This document shows, piece by piece, positions 1 through 5,254 of a DNA stretch of 5,995 nt. The position numbers and the translations under genes were made by a program. Numbering within the stretch: the first letter of the stretch is position 1; each line of letters opens with the position of its first letter. The stretch is from contig QKAA01000012.1 in assembly GCA_003247275.1 (NCBI GenBank), positions 1 through 5,995 on the forward strand, given 5' to 3'. The stretch is from a bacterium. GTDB lineage: Bacteria > Patescibacteriota > Microgenomatia > UBA1400 > RBG-16-45-19. The notes beneath the pieces were generated by a model that saw only the letters and a list, made by a program, of their open reading frames with translations, made no database searches and was not told the origin of the DNA.

Positions 1-316
1 AGACGCTGTCAGCATCGGACAGATTAGCCTGGATGTCTGTCTCTAATTTTTTTGTGTCCAACTTATAAATTAGCTGGCGTTTAAATTTGTTTAATTCGGG
101 AATGATAAATTCAGGACAATCGCCAGTGGGAAGCTGCTGACAAGAGACTTGGCTAACCCTCAGTAATGGCCCAAAAAAGAGAAAGATAAGGCCGAGGCTG
201 TAGAGAATAACGATCCCCCACCATAGTTGACTGGCTTTGGTTTGGCGATTGGTAGGAAAGAGAAGATGAATTTTATGTTTTAGTCTTCGACTGAGTCGAT
301 CTTTAGTGCTGCGCAT
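1..316 (-). CDS. ftsQ: FtsQ/DivIB-like cell division protein, N-terminal part (3' end outside window)
   Basis: The frame opens with ATG at 316-314, 7 nt after the murG stop, and stays open to the window edge, giving 105 residues. A basic cytoplasmic tail (about residues 1-30, rich in Arg and Lys) is followed by one membrane segment at about 32-52 (starting QLWWGIVILYSLG). An extracytoplasmic part then begins with VSQVSC and continues through LIYKLDTKKLETDI at about 82-95. This layout, a short basic tail, a single anchor and then a POTRA-like start with an 'L-D-x-x-x-L-E' stretch, is that of FtsQ/DivIB, the divisome protein that joins FtsB and FtsL. Two cysteines (C59, C67) lie just outside the membrane. 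Primary sequence similarity in this family is low, so the call leans on topology and position after murG. Another single-pass protein is possible. The C-terminal beta domain is not visible. Confidence 0.68.
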   Translation of the reverse strand, partial: MRSTKDRLSRRLKHKIHLLFPTNRQTKASQLWWGIVILYSLGLIFLFFGPLLRVSQVSCQQLPTGDCPEFIIPELNKFKRQLIYKLDTKKLETDIQANLSDADSV

Positions 317-323
317 GTTATTT

Positions 324-1385
324 TTACTGATTTGCGACTACTTGATTGACTAAATCGACCAATTTTGCCACAGCTTGCTGACTTTCTAATTGTTTTTGGT
401 CGAGTGCATTTAGTTTAAATTGATGGTGGCGTTTATCTATAGTTTCAATGGCTTCTAAAAGTTTATTTTCCGTGAGCTGATCTTGTTCAATGGTGATGGC
501 AGCGTCTACATCTGAAAGTGATCGAGCATTTTTGTATTGTTCGTTTTCGGATGTATTGGGCAGCGGAACAAAAATCGCCGGAACGCCGATCGCGGCAATT
601 TCGGCGACAGTGTTGGCTCCAGCTCGACCAATAACCAGATGGGAGTGATGGAGAATCCAGGAAATATCGAAGGGGCTAAACCACTTTTTAACAATAATTT
701 CTTGAGGTAGTTGTTCTTGTGATAGAGAAACATTTCCCAGTTGAATAATGAGCTGATATTTTTCTATGAGTTTTGAAATGAGGGGCAGAAGTGCCTTAAT
801 GATAACTTTTGAGCCTTGATTGCCACCGGTAATAAACAGAATGGGTTTATCAGTAGTGCACTCAAACGATGGTTTTTCGGGAGGATGCCAAATTTCGCTG
901 CGGAGGAGATTGCCGGTTACTTGAGCATGAGAATGGGGTTTGTTGGTGTTTTTATTTGGATAGGAATAGGCAGTAGCGGTTACCAGTTTGGAAATTAATT
1001 TGTTTGCTAAGCCGAATGACCTGGTTTGCTCATGTTGAATACAGGGAATGTGTAGTTGGTAACTGGCAATAGCTAAGGGCACAGAAACATAACCACCAAA
1101 GACGATGACAATATCAGGCTTTATAGAACGAATGAGTTGGCGACAGCGCCAGATAGAAACAATGATTAGGGGGAGACGGAGGAGAGAAAATAGAGGACGA
1201 TAGCGGTCATATTTAACAGTGGGAATTTGATGGTAAGGGATAGAAAGTTTATTAAATTCGGTGGCTTCAACTGAGTCATTTGATAGGGCTCCAATAACTT
1301 CGACCTGATTTCCTTCTTTCGCGGTAACAAATTGGCTGAGGGCATAGGCTGGAGTGAGGTGACCACCACTTAATAGGTATTTCAT
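324..1385 (-). CDS. murG: MurG, UDP-GlcNAc:lipid I N-acetylglucosaminyltransferase
   Basis: The 353-residue product is close to the usual MurG length. MurG is a peripheral GT-B enzyme on the inner membrane face that adds GlcNAc to lipid I to make lipid II. The N-terminal domain shows SGGHLTPA (6-13, a shortened form of GGTGGHxxPA), FGGYVSVP (96-103) and HEQ (118-120) followed by GLAN (125-128). The linker TGNLLR (157-162) corresponds to TGNPVR. The C-terminal UDP-GlcNAc domain shows TGGNQGS (186-192, usually GGSQGA), GRAGANTVAEIAAIGVPAIF (253-272, with Arg254 and Glu262) and NEQYKNA (281-287). The start ATG lies 4 nt after the ftsW stop, with a weak AAGGT 11 nt upstream. Several residues that are nearly invariant in characterised MurG proteins are changed (see findings). 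The dcw position still makes MurG far more likely than a generic glycosyltransferase. Confidence 0.93.
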   Translation of the reverse strand: MKYLLSGGHLTPAYALSQFVTAKEGNQVEVIGALSNDSVEATEFNKLSIPYHQIPTVKYDRYRPLFSLLRLPLIIVSIWRCRQLIRSIKPDIVIVFGGYVSVPLAIASYQLHIPCIQHEQTRSFGLANKLISKLVTATAYSYPNKNTNKPHSHAQVTGNLLRSEIWHPPEKPSFECTTDKPILFITGGNQGSKVIIKALLPLISKLIEKYQLIIQLGNVSLSQEQLPQEIIVKKWFSPFDISWILHHSHLVIGRAGANTVAEIAAIGVPAIFVPLPNTSENEQYKNARSLSDVDAAITIEQDQLTENKLLEAIETIDKRHHQFKLNALDQKQLESQQAVAKLVDLVNQVVANQ

Positions 1386-1389
1386 ACAT

Positions 1390-2502
1390 TTATTTTACCT
1401 TGCGATACCTAGTAGCATTCAAGAGCAAACCAATGCCTACCATCATGGTGACCAGAGCTGAACCACCATAGGAAATGAGGGGCAGTGGAATACCGGTTAA
1501 GGGGACGAGCCCAACCATGGCCATGAGGTTTAACACCACTTGAACCGTAAACCAGACAGTAACTCCAACGGCGATGTTTGCGATAAAAGGATCCTTAATC
1601 ATTTTGGCATGTTCAAAACCACGAATAACAATAATGGTTAAGACGGTAATGAGAAGAAAGGTGCCAACGAAACCAAATTCTTCTCCAACAACGGCAAAAA
1701 TTGAATCTGTTGATGATTCGGGTAAATATTGAAATTTCTGTCTTGATCGACCCAAACCTGTACCAAATAAGCCGCCCGAGCCTAAGGAAATGAGCACTTG
1801 CCGGGCGTGATACGAAACACCTAGTGGATCATGATCAGGATTAAAAAAGGTTTTGACCCGATTCATACGATAGGGAGAAGCGATAATTAAACCCATAATT
1901 CCAACCAAGCCTATACCGGCAAGTTTGGCAATTTTTTTGAACGGAACACCGGATAAAAAATACATGATGGCAGCAATTGAACCAATAACAAGGGTGGTGC
2001 CAAGATCGGGCTCCATCATAATCAAGCCAATAATGCTAGCGATGAGAACAAAAAAGGATCGGGCAGGGCGTTGTTTAGAAAACCATGAAGATAAATAAAT
2101 GATTGAGGCGAGTTTAGCGTATTCTGACGGTTGAAAACGAACGAACCCAAGATCTAGCCACCGACGGGCACCCTGAACTTTGCTACCAATACCTGGAATC
2201 AGAACAATAATCAGAAAAAAGATGGCCGACAGAATCAAGGGAAGAGCAAGGGGCTTTAATTTTTTGAGGGGGAAATAGGTAGCAATAATGGCGCCGATTA
2301 GACCGACCAAAGCATATTGGCTTTGGTTGCGGATAAAGTACCACTGGTCCCCTATTTCGTGGTAGGCCTCAACCAGGGAAGCTTCAAACACCATTAAAAC
2401 GCCAAAAAGAATCAGGACGATGACCAGAAAAATAATGACAAGGTCAGGTTTTTCTAGTTGGGATTTATTTTTGTGACGTCTTAGTCGAGGTGATGAGTGC
2501 AT
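1390..2502 (-). CDS. ftsW: FtsW, SEDS-family septal peptidoglycan glycosyltransferase
   Basis: The product has 370 residues, typical for SEDS proteins, with a short basic cytoplasmic tail (1-18) followed by many hydrophobic helices; the family has ten. FtsW polymerises lipid II into glycan strands at the septum together with a class B penicillin-binding protein. Visible SEDS signatures are GARRWLDLG (111-119) followed by RFQPSEYAK (122-130), MEPDLGTT (163-170), LGSGGLFGTGLGRSRQK (240-256), YLPESSTDSIFAVVGEEFG (259-277) and IPLPLISYGGSAL (338-350). Asp266 in STDSIFA matches the Asp needed for catalysis (Asp297 in E. coli FtsW). RodA is the main alternative, but the position between murD and murG favours FtsW. 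The ATG at 2502 lies inside the murD end, and an in-frame TAA two codons upstream rules out a longer start. Confidence 0.94.
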   Translation of the reverse strand: MHSSPRLRRHKNKSQLEKPDLVIIFLVIVLILFGVLMVFEASLVEAYHEIGDQWYFIRNQSQYALVGLIGAIIATYFPLKKLKPLALPLILSAIFFLIIVLIPGIGSKVQGARRWLDLGFVRFQPSEYAKLASIIYLSSWFSKQRPARSFFVLIASIIGLIMMEPDLGTTLVIGSIAAIMYFLSGVPFKKIAKLAGIGLVGIMGLIIASPYRMNRVKTFFNPDHDPLGVSYHARQVLISLGSGGLFGTGLGRSRQKFQYLPESSTDSIFAVVGEEFGFVGTFLLITVLTIIVIRGFEHAKMIKDPFIANIAVGVTVWFTVQVVLNLMAMVGLVPLTGIPLPLISYGGSALVTMMVGIGLLLNATRYRKVK

Positions 2503-3818
2503 TGGTTAAATTGTTCTCCCCGATCAAATTCGTTAACAAACATGCCAAATGAGGCAAAACCTGGGCTCAATAGGACGATATCGCCTGACTCAGCTAATGA
2601 AACTGCCTGATTAAAAGCGTCAGTCAAATTGGAAAATTCACCGACAATTTTATCTTGATTGAGTAGAGGCTTGAGCTTATCGGTGCCTGAACCCTTTAAC
2701 AAAATAACTTTTTTAGAATAGTGATTGATGCTATCGGCCAGTAGCTCTAAGGGTAAGCCCTTATCAGAGCCGCCAACAATATGAATCGGCGGAACCTTCA
2801 TGCTTTTTAGAGCCACATTAACCGCTTCAGGAGTGGTGGCGGTAGTGTCGTTGATATAGGAGACTCCCTGATGAATCGAGACTGTTTCTAGGCGATACGG
2901 AACTCCCTCGAATTGGTTGAGGACATCAACGACTTGATCTGGATGCACATCAAATGCTTCAGCCACTTTGATGGCAGCGGCGGCATTAGCACGGTTATGT
3001 TCACCAGGAATTTTGAGATGAAGTGTTTCGGGAAGGTCGTTTTTGGAAAACCACTTTATTTGGCTGACAGCGGTTTCTGCCCATTGTTTACATTCTGGTT
3101 GATCTTGATTAAGAATGGCAACATCTTCTGGTTGTTGATTGACAATAATGGCTTGTTTATCTTGATAATAATCGGCTAGGGTTTGGTAGCGATTGAGATG
3201 ATCGGGGAAAAGATTGGTAACCACAGCAATATGGGGAGAAAGATTAGCATGCTTAAACCCTTGCAGTTGCCAGGAGGATAATTCCAAGACCACGATGGTT
3301 TGCTGGGGATCATCGATTTTACTCAATAATTCTAAGTCGGATACACCCAATATGTTGCCTCCCAGGAGCACTTTTTTATCGGTGAGTAAAGATGAGAGGA
3401 GATGATGGATCATCATGGTGGTGGTGGTTTTACCGCGAGTACCGGTAATGCCGACGATGGTAGCCTCAGAAAGTGAAGCAAAGAGGGAAGAGCGCATTAG
3501 GACGGGCTTATTAAGATTTCTGGCGATTTCTAAAAGTGGATGATTGTCGGGAACTGAAGGGTTTTTGATAATGAAATCAGTGTCTTCTATGTCTGATTGC
3601 AGATGTTCCCCCAAGTGAAAAGTAATGGGGAGGTTTTTTAAGGCTTCGAGGGCTGAGGTTAATTCTGTCTCAGTTTTTTGATCGGTGACGGTGACCTTAG
3701 CTCCAACTTGATGAAAAAAGCGGACATCACCAATACCACCGCCCAGCAAACCTAAACCAAAAATGAGCACTTTTTTGTTGGCAAATTGTTGTCGAGCTCG
3801 ATCTAGAGGTAGATTCAT
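2481..3818 (-). CDS. murD: MurD, UDP-N-acetylmuramoyl-L-alanine--glutamate ligase
   Basis: The chosen start, ATG at 3818, gives 445 residues, a normal MurD length, and lies 8 nt after the mraY stop. MurD is a cytoplasmic ATP-dependent ligase that adds glutamate (normally D-Glu) to UDP-MurNAc-L-Ala. The N-terminal Rossmann-like domain starts KKVLIFGLGLLGGG (15-28). The central ATPase domain has GITGTRGKTTTT (123-134, Lys130 of the P-loop), ELSSWQL (179-185), NLFPDHLNRY (202-211) and YYQDK (217-221). Lys221 aligns with the carbamylated Lys198 of E. coli. GEHNRANAAAA follows (272-282). The C-terminal domain shows PYRLE (307-311), NDTTATTP (323-330), GGSDKG (349-354) and SPGFASFGMF (418-427). Tyr308 and Thr326 replace residues that are normally His and Lys. 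The end overlaps ftsW by 22 nt, which suggests translational coupling. Whether D-Glu is the substrate cannot be told from sequence. Confidence 0.93.
   Translation of the reverse strand: MNLPLDRARQQFANKKVLIFGLGLLGGGIGDVRFFHQVGAKVTVTDQKTETELTSALEALKNLPITFHLGEHLQSDIEDTDFIIKNPSVPDNHPLLEIARNLNKPVLMRSSLFASLSEATIVGITGTRGKTTTTMMIHHLLSSLLTDKKVLLGGNILGVSDLELLSKIDDPQQTIVVLELSSWQLQGFKHANLSPHIAVVTNLFPDHLNRYQTLADYYQDKQAIIVNQQPEDVAILNQDQPECKQWAETAVSQIKWFSKNDLPETLHLKIPGEHNRANAAAAIKVAEAFDVHPDQVVDVLNQFEGVPYRLETVSIHQGVSYINDTTATTPEAVNVALKSMKVPPIHIVGGSDKGLPLELLADSINHYSKKVILLKGSGTDKLKPLLNQDKIVGEFSNLTDAFNQAVSLAESGDIVLLSPGFASFGMFVNEFDRGEQFNQCTHHLD
2516..2521 (-). promoter_or_regulatory. possible ribosome binding site for ftsW inside murD
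   Basis: The minus strand reads GGGGAG here, inside the last codons of murD. Its core ends 13 nt before the ftsW ATG at 2502, longer than the usual 5-9 nt. It may be a weak site, with ftsW also relying on ribosomes finishing murD across the 22-nt overlap. Confidence 0.4.
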
Positions 3819-3826
3819 AGCGGTTC

Positions 3827-4861
3827 TTATAAGGTTGAAAGCCACAGGCCGAACAGGGCCATAATAATTGAGGCCAGCCAAGTACGGAAAACGATCTTGG
3901 GTTCTGGCCAACCGCTTTTTTGAAGCCACAAGTGAAGTGGAGCGACAGGAATAATTTTTTTCTTGAAGATTTTTTTGGAGCTTAGTTGGATAAAGGAAGA
4001 AAGCAGCTCAAAGACAAAGACGCCACCAACGATGGCGACGGCAATGATTTTGCCCAAAAGAAGTCCCATGACGGCGATAGTGGCGCCAAAGGAAAGAGCC
4101 CCAACGTCACCTAAGAAAATACGAGCTGGGTAAATATTGAAATAGAGGAAAGCAATTAAGGCTCCTAACCAAAGAGAAATGAAAATGGATAAGGGAGTAT
4201 CTAAGATCGAAGCAGAGAGGAACCAGAGGGCAAATAAGGTAATCATTAAGACACCACTGGATAAGCCATCCAGCCCATCAGTGATATTGACGGCGTTGGC
4301 AAAGGCAACAATGGTAAAGGCAGCAAAAGGAACAAACCAGAAGCCCAAATCGATCACGCCAATGACGGGAACGTTAATAATACTTAAGCCAATGGTGTAA
4401 TAAAGTAGGGAGCCGACGATAAGACCTAAAACCATCTGAATAATGATTTTGTGACGCATACGTAAACCAAAGAAATGACTCTTTTTAACACCAAAGGTTT
4501 TTTTAATGTCGTCGTAAATGCCTAACATGCCGAAGGATAAAAAGGTAAAGAAGAGGACGTTTAATTCAGCATTGAGAGGATGATTAGAGGTGACGGTCAG
4601 ACCAAATAGGGAAAGCAAGGGAAAAATGAGGCTGAACATGAGGGCAACCATAATAATGATCAATAATCCCCCACCAAGTGGCGTTCCGCCTTTATGTTTG
4701 TGGAACATGTTAAAAACGGGAGTTAACTTGCCAAAGGCATCAATGGTTTTTTCTTGCGATAAACGCCTAAATTTCACTTTATAAAGTAAATTAATAAAGG
4801 GAACAATCGCAGCAGCAGTTAAGAAAAACGATGCTAATAATAAACCTAAAAGTAATGTCAT
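3827..4861 (-). CDS. mraY: MraY, phospho-MurNAc-pentapeptide translocase
   Basis: The product has 344 residues, slightly under the usual 320-370 midpoint, and is strongly hydrophobic, with about ten predicted membrane helices. MraY transfers phospho-MurNAc-pentapeptide from UDP to undecaprenyl phosphate, making lipid I at the inner membrane face. Diagnostic motifs are HKHKGGTPLGGG (54-65), LGIYDDIKK (113-121, Asp117 and Asp118), NAVNITDGLDGLSSG (189-203, Asp195), NIYPARIFLGDVGAL (242-256, Asp252) and PLHLWLQKSGWPEPKIV (308-324). The GTPxxGG motif and the GWPEPK tail distinguish it from WecA/TagO relatives. Two features are unusual: the loop before the HKHKGGTP motif (about 31-53) lacks the common GQ-IR-DGP pattern, and the HHH motif keeps only its first His (His310). 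The ATG is 1 nt past the dgkA stop, so the two are probably translationally coupled. Confidence 0.95.
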   Translation of the reverse strand: MTLLLGLLLASFFLTAAAIVPFINLLYKVKFRRLSQEKTIDAFGKLTPVFNMFHKHKGGTPLGGGLLIIIMVALMFSLIFPLLSLFGLTVTSNHPLNAELNVLFFTFLSFGMLGIYDDIKKTFGVKKSHFFGLRMRHKIIIQMVLGLIVGSLLYYTIGLSIINVPVIGVIDLGFWFVPFAAFTIVAFANAVNITDGLDGLSSGVLMITLFALWFLSASILDTPLSIFISLWLGALIAFLYFNIYPARIFLGDVGALSFGATIAVMGLLLGKIIAVAIVGGVFVFELLSSFIQLSSKKIFKKKIIPVAPLHLWLQKSGWPEPKIVFRTWLASIIMALFGLWLSTL

Positions 4862-4862
4862 G

Positions 4863-5222
4863 TTATAAACGACCCATTAATTTTGGCACAAATACTACTA
4901 GCCCAACAATAATGCTTATAATGGAAGCAAACAGAACAGCGGCGGCGGCCACATCTTTGGCAATTTTAGCCAGGGGATGACGTTCACTGGTGACTAAATC
5001 AATAGTGGCTTCGATGGAAGTGTTGATCAATTCTGCAACAATAACTACAGCGATCGTTAAGGCAAGAATAGCCCATTCAACAGGGGAAATTTGAAAGAAG
5101 AAGCCTGCGATGATAGCGGCAATGATAAAGAGCAAATGGATGCGTAAATTCGGTTGAGTAACAAAGGCAGTTTTGAGACCTTCAAAAGCGTACTTGAATG
5201 AGATGACATGATGGCGGCGCAT
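4863..5222 (-). CDS. dgkA: DgkA-family undecaprenol/diacylglycerol kinase
   Basis: This is a small integral membrane protein of 119 residues, the usual size for the prokaryotic DgkA family. It shows three hydrophobic segments at about 27-45, 48-66 and 91-113. The family signature is clear: AELINTSIEATIDL (63-76, with Glu64, Asn67, Glu71 and Asp75) followed by HPLAKIAKDVAAAAVL (82-97). In E. coli DgkA phosphorylates diacylglycerol, while the Gram-positive homologues phosphorylate undecaprenol. Here the gene sits 1 nt from mraY, whose lipid substrate is undecaprenyl phosphate, so undecaprenol kinase (UdpK) is the favoured role, by inference from context. The start ATG is preceded by a good ribosome site. 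The family call is firm, but the lipid specificity is not shown by the sequence. Confidence 0.9.
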   Translation of the reverse strand: MRRHHVISFKYAFEGLKTAFVTQPNLRIHLLFIIAAIIAGFFFQISPVEWAILALTIAVVIVAELINTSIEATIDLVTSERHPLAKIAKDVAAAAVLFASIISIIVGLVVFVPKLMGRL

Positions 5223-5254
5223 AGTTTTTCTCCCTCTTCTCTTACTGTATACAA
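5223..5254 (-). promoter_or_regulatory. murA-dgkA intergenic gap with ribosome binding site for dgkA
   Basis: This 32-nt stretch is the only real gap in the window. On the minus strand it contains GAGGGAG (5236-5230), whose GGAG core ends 7 nt before the dgkA ATG, a well-placed Shine-Dalgarno site and the strongest in the window. A TATACA-like hexamer lies further upstream, but no -35 box at proper spacing is visible, so no promoter is claimed. Confidence 0.7.

Noticed and set aside
2913..3179. Open frame on the plus strand inside murD, 88 codons.
   Set aside because: It lies antisense to a clearly conserved gene and its product shows no recognisable motif. It is treated as a chance frame, as are the other short plus-strand frames within mraY and murG.
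3819..3929. In-frame extension of murD to an upstream ATG at 3929.
   Set aside because: It would overlap the conserved 3' end of mraY by about 100 nt, the extra 37 residues resemble no MurD N-terminus, and the start at 3818 gives normal length and spacing.
5057..5254. Minus-strand open frame overlapping the dgkA start in another frame.
   Set aside because: It overlaps the conserved dgkA frame, lacks a plausible family pattern, and its ATG has no proper ribosome site.
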